This document shows, in pieces, positions 54,947 to 64,000 of a stretch of 64,000 nucleotides of DNA; position 1 is the first letter of the stretch; every line of letters begins with the position of its first letter. The notes below the pieces were generated by a model. It saw nothing but the letters and a program-made list of their open reading frames with translations. It was not told the DNA's origin and ran no database searches. The position numbers and the translations under genes are program-made. Origin of the DNA: Raffaelea ambrosiae (taxonomy: Eukaryota > Ascomycota > Sordariomycetes > Ophiostomatales > Ophiostomataceae); NCBI GenBank assembly GCA_002778195.1, contig PCDI01000003.1, positions 3,245,913 through 3,309,912 of the forward strand. Reading direction: 5' to 3'.

Positions 54947-57100
54947 ATGGCTACCACCCTCGCCGACTACCAGCGCGGCGTCCTTCGCGGGGCCGTCCGT
55001 GCCGCTTTCGCCGACGGCTCCGCCCGCCGCCTCGTCCTCCCCTGGGCCGCCATCCCGAGCGTCCTCCTGCCGGCCGTCTACCTGGCCATCCCGCAGCCGG
55101 CCGGACGCCGACAGCAGACCCTGAACGCGCTCATGGCCGCGCTCGTGGCCGCTCTGCACGTCGACCTGGCCGTCTCCCTCGCGGACGGGGCGCGCACGTC
55201 GAGCCTCAATGCCGCGTTCGCCTACTGCACCGGCGTGGCGGCCACGTGGGGCGCCATGTGGGCGCTGGTGGTGCTGGTGTGGAAGGATGTGCAGCGGGAC
55301 GCGGCGCAGGTAGCGAGGAGAAGGCGGAGGAGCACAGAGGTCGACCAGGAATGGGTCCCCGGCGTCTCCGGCGTCCCGGGCGACCCGGGCGACCCTGGGC
55401 TGGGCCCTGGGTCAGGCCCAGCTTCCCCTCCCCCCCATGGCATGACCACGGGCTCGGCCAACGGCTCGTCCTCCTCGTCGGCCCCCTCAGACGCGACCAA
55501 GGACGGTCTGACCCAACGATCACGATCCGCCGTCCCGTCCGCCGTCCCGTCCACCGTCTCACCAACACTCTCAGCCGCAGCCTCCTCCACGGACGCCTCC
55601 GCGGACGCCTCGCGAGACGCCCACCCCTTTGTCGTCGACACCGACGTCACCCGCTCTCTCCAGACCCACGAGTACTACTGGCAGTTCTTCCCGGCCCACG
55701 AGTCCTTCCTCGTGCGCCTCGGCTGGTCCCTCGACCTCTGTCTCGCCTGGCGCGGCGCCGGCTGGAACTTTGCCATCACCCAGATCCCACACTTTCCCAG
55801 GCCTTCTTTGGTCTCCTCGGGGTCCTCGCCTGCCGCCTCGCCTGAAGGGTCCTCGGCTGCCGCCTCGCCGAAAGACACCCAGGATGTTGCTTCCTCGGCT
55901 ACCACCTCGCCTGGAGGGTCCTCCTCCTTCCCCGCCGTCGATCTCGCCGCCATCCCCCTCACCTCCTGGGCCGGCTTCCGCCGCTACCCGACCTACCGCG
56001 CCTTTCTCGCCGCCCGCCTCCTCGCCATCCTCGGCGGCTACGCCGTCCTCGACCTCTGCGCCGTCCTCATGACCCTCGACCCCTTCTTCGTCCTCGGCCC
56101 CCCGCCCCAGCCCTACCGCCCCTGGTCCGCCCAGATCGACGCCTATCCCACCTCCTCCTACGTCCACGCCCGCGGACACCCCGACCACCCCCCGCCGCCC
56201 CCCGAGCTCTTCGCCATGCCCCCCTTTCTGGACCGCCTCTACCAGTGGCCCGCCGTCGCCCTCTACTCCTACCGCGTCTTCCTCGGCGCCGCCGGCATGC
56301 TGGGCGCCCTCGTCTTCATCCTCTCCGGCCTGCAGCTGCTCCAGCTGCTCCTGCTCGGCCACTGCACCCCCCTCCTCTGGCTGGGCCGCCCGCGCGGCAT
56401 GCCGGGCGCCGAGCTCTGGGCCCTGCCGTCCATCTTTGGCAGCTTTGCGCACGTGCTCCACAGCGGCCTGGCCGGCTTCTGGGGCGCCGCCTGGCACCAG
56501 TCCTTCCGCGTCGGCTTTGTCGCGCCCATGCAGTGGCTGCGCCGCCGCTGGCAGCAAAAGTCGGCCGCCACGCGCCTGCTCGCCCTCCTGCTCGCCTTTG
56601 GCCAGTCGGCGCTGCTGCACGCCGCCGCCCATGTGACCGCCCTGTCCGGCCACGCCCGCTGGTACCGCCCGGCCGTGTTTTTCCTGCTGTCGGGCGTCGG
56701 CCTGGTCGTCGAGGATGCCTTGGCCCACGGGCTGGTCGCCTTGGCCGCTACCGTCGCCGCCGCCGCTTGTCCAACACGGCCCACACGGCCCACACGGCCC
56801 CCCCTACCCCAGCGGTCTCTGCGCATGGCCGGCCATGTCGTCTTTGCCTTTGTCTGGCTGTGGGCGACGGCCTACTGGATCCTCGACGACATGGCCCGCG
56901 CCGGCCTGTGGCTGTACGAGCCCGTGCCCTTCTCGGTCGTCCGCTATGTCTTCTTCTGCCGCGGCGACACGCCTCTGGCGCCCGTCGTCAGCCCGTTCGG
57001 CAGCAGCCGCGCCGGCCAGGCTGCCTTGCGGTGGTACGCCGATGACTATGTCTACTGGTACCGGGGCGAGCACTGGTGGCAGAGTGGACTGGCGTTGTAG
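54947..57100 (+). CDS. Wax-synthase-like membrane-bound acyltransferase
   Basis: Intronless, 717 residues from ATG 54947 (MATTLADYQRG). It is strongly hydrophobic with about eight likely membrane spans. The C-terminal half has the fungal wax-synthase domain pattern: FWGAAWHQSFRVGFV (conserved W-H-Q-x-F-R), then LLAFGQSALLHAAAHV with the His expected in MBOAT-like active sites, then FFLLSGVGLVVEDALAH. The family includes fungal acyl/acetyltransferases such as trichothecene Tri7 relatives and plant wax synthases, so the substrate cannot be named. Two low-complexity loops (residues about 140-225 and 285-330, Ser/Pro/Gly/Ala-rich) are inserted between spans. No biosynthetic genes are next to it, so it is not obviously part of a secondary-metabolite cluster. 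Confidence 0.82.
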   Translation: MATTLADYQRGVLRGAVRAAFADGSARRLVLPWAAIPSVLLPAVYLAIPQPAGRRQQTLNALMAALVAALHVDLAVSLADGARTSSLNAAFAYCTGVAATWGAMWALVVLVWKDVQRDAAQVARRRRRSTEVDQEWVPGVSGVPGDPGDPGLGPGSGPASPPPHGMTTGSANGSSSSSAPSDATKDGLTQRSRSAVPSAVPSTVSPTLSAAASSTDASADASRDAHPFVVDTDVTRSLQTHEYYWQFFPAHESFLVRLGWSLDLCLAWRGAGWNFAITQIPHFPRPSLVSSGSSPAASPEGSSAAASPKDTQDVASSATTSPGGSSSFPAVDLAAIPLTSWAGFRRYPTYRAFLAARLLAILGGYAVLDLCAVLMTLDPFFVLGPPPQPYRPWSAQIDAYPTSSYVHARGHPDHPPPPPELFAMPPFLDRLYQWPAVALYSYRVFLGAAGMLGALVFILSGLQLLQLLLLGHCTPLLWLGRPRGMPGAELWALPSIFGSFAHVLHSGLAGFWGAAWHQSFRVGFVAPMQWLRRRWQQKSAATRLLALLLAFGQSALLHAAAHVTALSGHARWYRPAVFFLLSGVGLVVEDALAHGLVALAATVAAAACPTRPTRPTRPPLPQRSLRMAGHVVFAFVWLWATAYWILDDMARAGLWLYEPVPFSVVRYVFFCRGDTPLAPVVSPFGSSRAGQAALRWYADDYVYWYRGEHWWQSGLAL

Positions 57101-57709
57101 TTTGCTTGGTCTCCTTGTCTGTTGGATGCTTGTCTGTTCAATTGCTTGTTTTCTTCCCCCCCTTTTTTTTTCTCTGTTCGTTTTTTTTTCTTCTTTTCTT
57201 CTTTTCTTCTTTTCTTCTTTTCTTCTTTTCTTCTTTTCTTCTTTTCTTTTCTTTCCTGCTTCTTTTTTCTTCTTTTTTCATTTTCATTTGTCTTCTTCTC
57301 CCTCGTAGGTTTTCCTTTTTACGGCCCCAAAATGATCTGTCTTTTGGATATGCACTCTACATGTTCAGCCATGTCTCGTTGTATTCTGTGCATTCTTCTT
57401 CTATTGCCGCATGGCCTTGTTTTTTTAGGGTTCGAGTTTCCCTGTTCGTTGATCTCTTTTCATTCTCACGTCTTATGTCTCATGACGGGATAGATACAAA
57501 AACGGCTTTGTTTTCCTGGTTGGCATCGCAGTTCAGTTCAGATGGAGTTTCCGGTATATACCTTGTCTGGGCATTATTTCTATCTTGGGTATCTCTGACA
57601 TCTCTTGGCCCTTTTTAGATCTCCCTAGATTTCTCCTGGTATACATACATACACAAGAGAGCATAGAACAAAAACAAATAAATGGGCTGAAAACACCGAC
57701 TCTTGCCAC
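57101..57709. other. Convergent intergenic with pyrimidine repeat
   Basis: About 600 bp between two 3' ends. Positions about 57186-57255 hold repeated TTCTTCTTTTC units (polypyrimidine). No gene is seen. Confidence 0.65.
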
Positions 57710-60700
57710 TCACATCTCCATAAATTGCCTCGGCAACCGCAGATCTTTTCGTCCCTTCAACTGCTGAATCTCCAAACGCAGCCAGCGGACTACTTCTACA
57801 TATCCAGTCTGCTTCCGCCGCAGCACTTGCAGGAACGCATGCAGCACCAGCCAAGTGAGCTGTGTCCTGTTAATTGAGACAGGTGCTTTCTTGCTGGTGC
57901 CATTGTTGCTGTTGCTGCCGTCGCCATTACTAGTGCTTTCGCTGCTACCCACGCTCTCCGCCCGCTTCTTGTTGCTGGCAAGGAGCATGGAATACCCCGT
58001 ATTCGCCAATTCATGAATGGTGGCTGGCAGAGTTAGCATGGCACTGCCTCTCCTTCACTATGGATCTTGCTCGCCACATACCAATTGTCAGCTGCGCGCT
58101 CGGCCGCCTGCCCTTGGGCAGACACCGCGCATACGCCCACATCTTGGTGGCCGTCTCCGCAAACGCCCCTTGCAGGTTCTGCAGTGTCGTCCGCATGGAG
58201 TTGTGCGACGTGTCAAAGAACATGAACTGAGACTGTGTTTTCAAGAAGCCTGGGGGAGAGAGAGCTGTCAGACCTGGTCTCCTTCTCGTGGCAGGAGGAC
58301 GCTATTCCACTTACCAAACACCTTTCTCTTGAAGTGGTACCCTGGCGTACGAGAATACTCCACGGTCAAAGAGTTGAAGACGGCTGTGCCTGTTAGCCTG
58401 GCTCTTCCCATTGTCGCTTTCTTGTTCTTCTCCTACTCACACTGGTCTTTCGACGTCCGGTCCCGCGTGATGTCCAGCGTCGCGCAGTTAATCAGCGTGC
58501 CGCAGTAGGGGAACAGCGCCCCAGATTGCAGTCTTGGCACCGCCGCTCTGTCTACTTGCAAGTCAAAGTTGACCAGGCTCTTCGCCGGGTTGACCGTCAC
58601 TCCGTACCGTGGCTGGCCCCGCTGCATCACCTCTACAAACCGTGCCGCCTTGTCTCGGTTCGTTGTGATCAGCAAGAAGTCGTCAATCAGACGCAGCAAC
58701 AAGTGGTCCTTGTCCTTGCTGGTCTCGCCTGTTTTGTTCTTTCTTTCCTCGTTTTCTTCACCAGCCTCATCTTCGCCCTTGTCGTCTTTGTTCTCTTCTC
58801 CCCGAAGGAATGAGAGCTCCTTTGCCTCGAGATCCGCGTAAAAGTAGTTGCACAGCAGCGATGACAGCACCGACCCCTGAGGAATGCCCTTCTTCTGCCG
58901 GTAGAACTTTTTGCCAATCTTGACTAGGTTCTGTCGAATGTGCGTCGCAGCCAGCGACACGAGCAACTCTGCTTCCCATGTTCGCCGGAACGCTTTGTCC
59001 ACAAACACCGTGTTATTGCGCTTGCGACCAAAGTCGTTCTCTACGCTGTCGTAGAATCCTGACCCGTCGGTGCCTGGTTTGGCTACAAATTGCCAGTGTC
59101 GTGACGGCACCGCACGCAGGGCTTCCTTCTTGGGCGCCCCAACTTCCGCGTACTTGTCGACGTGGTACCGCTCGTGTGTGGGCAGCTGGCATATTAGGTC
59201 GACCATGGCCTGCTGCGGGATGGTGTCGAAGGCCGACTTGACGTCCACCTTGGCAAAATAAAAGGTCTGTCCCTTGCGTCCTTTATGCTGCTGCTTGAAT
59301 TCCTTGAGGCGAGCGTACACGCCACTGAGAGAGAACAAAGACGAGCCCAGTCGTTCCGGATGCTCTTTCTGTAGTGTTGTTAGAAAGACAATCACAAAAG
59401 TAGAGCAGAGACGATGTGCAAGAGCACAAGGAGAGCACGTGCTTACCATCTCCAGCTTGAGCATTGTCTGGACGGGGGCTAGGATTGTGTTGATGCTCGC
59501 CGTCAGGCGTCCATCTCCTGCCCCTTGCTTGGGCCCCCGCCGCCGTAGGTTCACAATCGGACGCATTGACGTCTGTTTGGGCAGCAGTCGCACCTGCCCA
59601 TAGCCCAAGTCGCGCGTCGACAGGAGCTGCAAGGCTTCTTTCTGCTTGACCTCCGCGAACATGTTGATCTTCAGGTCTGCCAGAGCAGGCTCAGCGATGC
59701 GCCGCCAGACGTCGTGTCGGAAAAAGAAGAGGCGGTTGCGATACACATTGGACTCGGTCACGTAAAAGTGGCTGCGAACGAGCGGGATCAAAAACGAGTC
59801 AAAGACGTAGTAGAGGAACTCGGCAAAGATCTCCTTGCGCTTGCGCAAGTCAGTCTGGCTCAGCTTGGCACGGCCCTTGCTCCCCTGGTCCGCCAGTCCA
59901 GGCGGAGCCAGCCACGCTATGTCTGCAACCTGTGTGCATGGCCAGCTCGTCAGTGTCAAACCAGCAAAAAGAATAAAGCGTGGGAGAATCCTCTACTCTT
60001 TGAGCTTACCTTCAATCCCTGCAACAGGTCGTGCAGGTTGGTTGTCTCAAATCGTCGCAGCCGGACAAAGTTATCCACCTTCTTGAGAAAAATGGCCCTG
60101 TTGTGCTCTTGGATCTCACCGGTACCCCAAAAGTCATCGGGAATGACGTTTCTGCAGACAGCCTGGCAAAACGCAGAGACTCTCGACAGAGGCGTGGCTA
60201 GGTGGATTAACGACGACATATTCATGGGCTCAACAGCTGTTTTGGCAGTCGCTGTTTTGGCAGTGTCCTCTGAAGTCTTTTCTGTATCCTTAGGTGTGTG
60301 TCCAAGCAGCAGCCTAGATGTCTCTGTGCGTGTCTCAGGTGTTGCCTTGGACATATCTTTTGGCGTGCCCTTCGATCTTCCATTGGCGTTCTCGACATTC
60401 TCGGGTGTTTCCTTTGCAGTCTCCTTTGTGTTTTCCTTTGGAGTGTCTGCTGCATCTTCTATAGGCGTGTCCTCAATACTATCCTTAGCAGCACCTTTAG
60501 CGGCGTCCGTGGCCTCTAACGGGCAATCGATCTCCATCGGTTCTGGCACTGTTTTGTCAGAAGCCTCCGTGGTGGTCCCTGTTGGAGCCTCCTTGTCGGC
60601 ATTTTCACTTTCCTCCACCTCCATGGAGTCGGATGAGATCTGATCGGTCTCGGGTTCCTCTTCAGTATCTTTATACTGATTAACCTTGGCAGGGTCCTAG

Positions 60701-62584
60701 AAAACAGTCAGTGATAGCTGCACCACTGGCTCAGAGCACGCTACCATAATCCCTGCATACCGGGCAGTAGCGCTGCAAAAGCGCATAATAAGAGCACCGG
60801 CTGTGCAGGATACGCATTTTGTCGACCAGAGCAACCGGCAAGCCACGAAGCCGTTTGGGCACCGGGATCTTGGCTCCGGACCCGTCCTGCTCAATGGGGC
60901 CAAACTTGTCGGCAATCTCTTCTTCCCGAAGCGTGTAGTCTGGGAACTTTTGGGTGGTCTTAGACCGGTCAATGGCCGAGGTGAAGACGTTGTGCAGGCC
61001 AAACTGCCTGGGGAAGATGTACATCATGGTGTGCAGAGTGTTTGTGTGGTTGATGATGGCCTTTCGCTTGATGACCCGGCCGTTGACATAGTGTCGATGT
61101 GGAAGCCGGTTCAGCACGTCTGCCTCTGCATTAGCCGTCCATGTCCCCCACATCGTTTCAGGGCTAGAAAGCACCAACGTATATGATGCAAACCAAAACG
61201 CACTGAGCCGACCGCAGCCACGTTCGGACGAGCATAGTATATGCGGCTTCTCACAAGCGTGATGTCAGAGAGCGGTCTCTCATCCACCCCCTTGGCAGGT
61301 AGGTTGGGGGGCCGCTCTGCAGACAAGAAAGGCAAGTCGTCCAAAGGTTTTCCTGCAAAATCATCAGACTACTATGATTCGTGTATTCACTCCGGCTTCT
61401 AGCAGTCCCTTTCTTGATGCTCACCAGTAACCTGGAGAAAGTTCCCACGACCAGCCTCGACAGGGAGAAAGATGGAGTGGCTGATCAGGAGGTCGGCCAT
61501 GATCTGTTCACCCGATGCACCCAGTAGAGCCAGAAGCTGTGGCCAGGGTGCTTCTTTCAAGGCCTGGACGTGCTGGCTAGGTTTCGTGGCAAAGAGGCCC
61601 GGAATGGTGCTGGCACAGGGAAAAGGGCACTCTGTGCTGGCACCACAGTCCATGGGCCTTGGCCCCTGGCCCCGTTGAAAGCCATGGCAGAGGACGTTCT
61701 TGGGGAACTCGTTGGGGCGCTTGGAGCCGCCACTTGACAGCTTGTCTTTGGTGGTCAGCCTCGCTCGTCGGAAGAGCAGCCAGATAGCAAAGTCGACAAT
61801 CTATGGCGTATGAGCACAGGTGTTTTGCGACGCGCAGACGGATGCATTGCACAATTGGAAGAGAGGACAAGACGTGGGAAGTATGAGAAAATATATCATT
61901 ATTTTTGGTCTTATTACAACAAAATATAGAACCTACCTCGGATTGCGGCGAGGAGGCGCCTTCGCCCGCGTTTGACACGGTGACGGCAGACTCGTCTGCC
62001 TTCCTGGTCTGGGAGAAGGACAACCGCAGTTCATGCAGACGGCTGCTGTCGTCGTCGTCGTCTCTGCCTTTGGTTTTGGTGGCCTTCTGCTGGCTCCCAG
62101 CCCCGTCACTAGCACAGGCGACCAGGGCGTCGTCCAGCAGCCGGCTGAGCCGCAGCTCGACAGGTCTGGCCTCTGGGTGCGATCCCACGGAGGAGAGCTT
62201 CTTGCGCCTGATCCTGGACGAGCTGGGGAGGCTGGCCAAGAGGTGTGCGCGCAGCGAACACACGCGAGGGTAGTACTGGGCCAGCACTCCATGCTTCACG
62301 ACAGGGCCCACAGAAGGAGGGGAGAGAGACAAAGAAGGATGTGAAGAAGCTGGTGCTGGTAAAGGTGTGGGTGGCACCGGGACACTCCGCTCCTTCGGGA
62401 GCGACTTGTGCCTTTTCGGACGCGGCGTGTCGTCAGATATCAAAAGGCGGTGATGTTTCTGGGTCTGTGTTGGGCGGCGATGCTGGTCTTTGGTGTTGCA
62501 TCGGCCGTCTAGCTTGCTGGTGTCCAGCCTGCTGGTGTCCGCATTGGCGCGGGTCTGCCTCTTTCGCTTCCGTGCGACCGCCAT
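57710..62584 (-). CDS. TERT: Telomerase reverse transcriptase (TERT)
   Basis: Ten exons on the minus strand: 62584-61937, 61800-61425, 61352-61179, 61125-60761, 60696-60010, 59929-59447, 59368-58441, 58389-58315, 58249-58082, 58023-57710, giving 1405 residues. All joins keep frame and restore family residues. N-terminal and RNA-binding blocks include VLAQYYPRVCSLRAHLL, IVDFAIWLLF, NVLCHGFQRG, HVQALKEAPWPQLLALLG, DITLVRSRIYYAR, IFPRQFGLHNVFTS, DYTLREEEIADKF, VSAFCQAV and the T motif FYVTES near residue 805. RT motifs: LLPKQTSMRPIVNLRRR (motif 1), AKVDVKSAFDTI with Asp953 (A), KKGIPQGSVLSSLLCNYFYADLE (B'), LLRLIDDFLLIT with Asp1140/Asp1141 (C), and VNPAKSLVNF (D). The C-terminal extension holds FFDTSHNSMRTTLQNL and AFLQVLRRKQTGYVEVVRWL. 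The catalytic triad is intact. Introns are 53-136 nt. Start is the first ATG in frame, followed by a basic nuclear-signal-like RKRKRQTR. Confidence 0.94.
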
Positions 62585-64000
62585 TGTTGTTGCGGTGTCC
62601 ACGGCGCTGGATGCGCTGGCGATGCGGCGCGACACGACAAGGGATGGCGATCGTAAGAGAACAAGGACGACCCGAGGTACCACCAAGGCCACCGGGGCTA
62701 ACTACTTTGTAGCTACCATCTGGGGCGGGCTGGTGTTGGTGCGAGTAGGCAAAGCCAAGAATGGCAGCAAAACCCACACCCGCACACGTCAGCACCCACC
62801 GCACACGACCTTTGCGGCCTCCAGTCCCCGGTATGTGGTTCTTTGCGATTGCTGTTTTTCTTGCTGTTCGTTCCTATTCGGGCCCTATTTGGCTTCTGTT
62901 TTTGGAGGGCGGCCTTGCTGTTCCTGCATGCGAGTTGGCCCCTACCATTGCGCCACTGGCTCGTCTGTTGGTCGTAGTTCTTTGGCCGGTCTTTGCTTTC
63001 TGTTCTGATTGCTGATTGGCGTTTGCTCACACGCGTTTGTTCCTCTTCTGCCCATTTGTGTTTGGTATTGTCTCTCCCTAGGAGGAGGGGAAGTTTGCGA
63101 CTATGCGACTCCGGCTTCGTCTTTTCTGGTCTCCCTTGCTTCCTTTTTGGTCTACGTGTTGGCACCCATTCGTGTTGGCGTTTCGGCGCAAATTCCCAGC
63201 CAAAAAAGAAAATAAAAAAAGGGGTGGGCCACTACCAAGAGGCACGACAGGACTAAAAGGGGGGGCGAGAAATCCGGCAAATCAAAATAGTTCAGGGCGA
63301 AGAAATGGAGAAGCGAATCAACGAGCAGAAGCAGCGGTAGAAACGGCGAATGACCGGGATATTTTTTTTTTACCTTTGTTCTTTGGCGGCCGGGGGGGGG
63401 GGAACTACGATCGTGGGGCGGGAGAAAAGCAAAGACGGGAGAAAAAGGGAAGATCCAGAAGGATGGTAAACTGGAATGGGAAATAGAAAGTACGAGTACG
63501 AAAAGGACTGCCTAAGGACACAAGAAAGGGCAACGAGAAAGTACAGAGCAAAAGCTCTAAAACAGAAAGAGCGGAAAGAACAGAAAGCGTGGAACGAAAG
63601 AAGACGAGGGAGGTCTGGCCGGGTCGCCCTTTCTGTTTGGGTCGATCTTTGCTTGTCGCGTCTGTCACTCTTCACTTTTTCTCTTTGCTCATTTTTTTTT
63701 GCCTTCACTATTTATTTTTACTTTTTCTCGTTCTATCGGCCGTTTGTTCTTTGTTCAACAAGGAAGCTGCGATCGATCGCGTCGGATAGACGCGTCGCGG
63801 CGATTAACAGTGGGAGCACGGGGCGCGTCCTTTCCTCAAACAGAAAAAGAGAGACAATGGGCACACTCTAAAAATGGGCTAAAAAGAGAGCGATGAAAAA
63901 ATAGAATAGGGCAGCTGTTACGCGCGGGGGTGTAAATGGGAGGCATTTGCTAATACCGACCGACTGCGTACCATGTACTCGTATCCTACATACTACAGTA
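62585..64000. other. TERT upstream flank, no further gene supported
   Basis: A plus-strand frame at 62761-63015 (84 residues, two hydrophobic stretches) and minus-strand frames are open but show no family resemblance or codon bias. The right end has poly-T, poly-G and purine tracts (63.3-63.6 kb). Confidence 0.5.

Noticed and set aside
61577..62692. Single 371-residue frame as the whole TERT N-terminal gene
   Set aside because: It reads through a GTAGGT donor; the conserved IVDFAIWLLF block lies in another frame after a TAG acceptor, so an intron is needed.
62433..62804. Minus-strand frame starting with a signal-peptide-like MRWVLTCAGVGFAAILGFAYS upstream of TERT
   Set aside because: It runs into the TERT first exon in another frame, and the rest is Gln/Arg/His noise.

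Overview
The window is nuclear DNA from a filamentous ascomycete, most likely a Sordariomycete. Evidence: genes are split by short spliceosomal introns (about 50-150 nt, GTRNGT donors, CAG/TAG acceptors), coding regions are GC-rich with C-ending codons, leaders and 3' flanks are pyrimidine-rich, and the proteins match filamentous fungal families (PalF arrestin, HxB-type molybdenum cofactor sulfurase, fungal TspO, STIMATE-like vacuolar protein, fungal wax-synthase-like acyltransferase). Many proteins carry long Ser/Gln/Ala/Gly/Asn insertions; this is seen in Ophiostomatales, but that placement is only a guess. No tRNA, rRNA, CRISPR array or intact transposon was recognised.

Layout, left to right: a 14-3-3 gene (+, 5 coding exons); mitochondrial ribosomal protein mL59 (-); intronless splicing helicase PRP28 (-); an accessory stretch (about 9.6-14.5 kb) with a tetranucleotide microsatellite and a zinc-finger protein carrying a Ulp1-like fold whose protease residues look lost; mitochondrial ornithine carrier (+); TspO (-); a decayed copy of a fungal hypothetical-protein family (-, 18.5-20.9 kb); ARS2/Serrate (+); CCT4 (-) and RPT1 (+) sharing a divergent promoter; a Cys-rich zinc protein (-); SF3B6/p14 (+) followed by an ambiguous coding-like tract; a STIMATE-like membrane protein (+); a very long PalF/Rim8 arrestin (-); a 3.2-kb gene-poor stretch; CDC6 (-); molybdenum cofactor sulfurase (+) broken by an assembly join; a wax-synthase-like acyltransferase (+); and a complete 10-exon telomerase reverse transcriptase (-, 57.7-62.6 kb).

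There is no operon or obvious biosynthetic cluster; most genes are housekeeping (splicing: PRP28, SF3B6; RNA 5'-end biology: ARS2; proteostasis: CCT4, RPT1; replication and telomeres: CDC6, TERT; signalling: 14-3-3, PalF). The most interesting items are the TERT gene with a roughly 160-residue acidic Thr-rich insert in its N-terminal half, the degenerate Ulp1-like zinc-finger protein, coding-like sequence continuing in frame after the ARS2 stop, coding-like sequence after the SF3B6 stop, a GC-AG intron in mL59, an ATG-only first coding exon in RPT1, and a 220-bp duplication across a single N that is almost certainly an assembly artefact inside the molybdenum cofactor sulfurase gene. Exon coordinates were deduced by hand from splice motifs and family resemblance; no alignment could be run.
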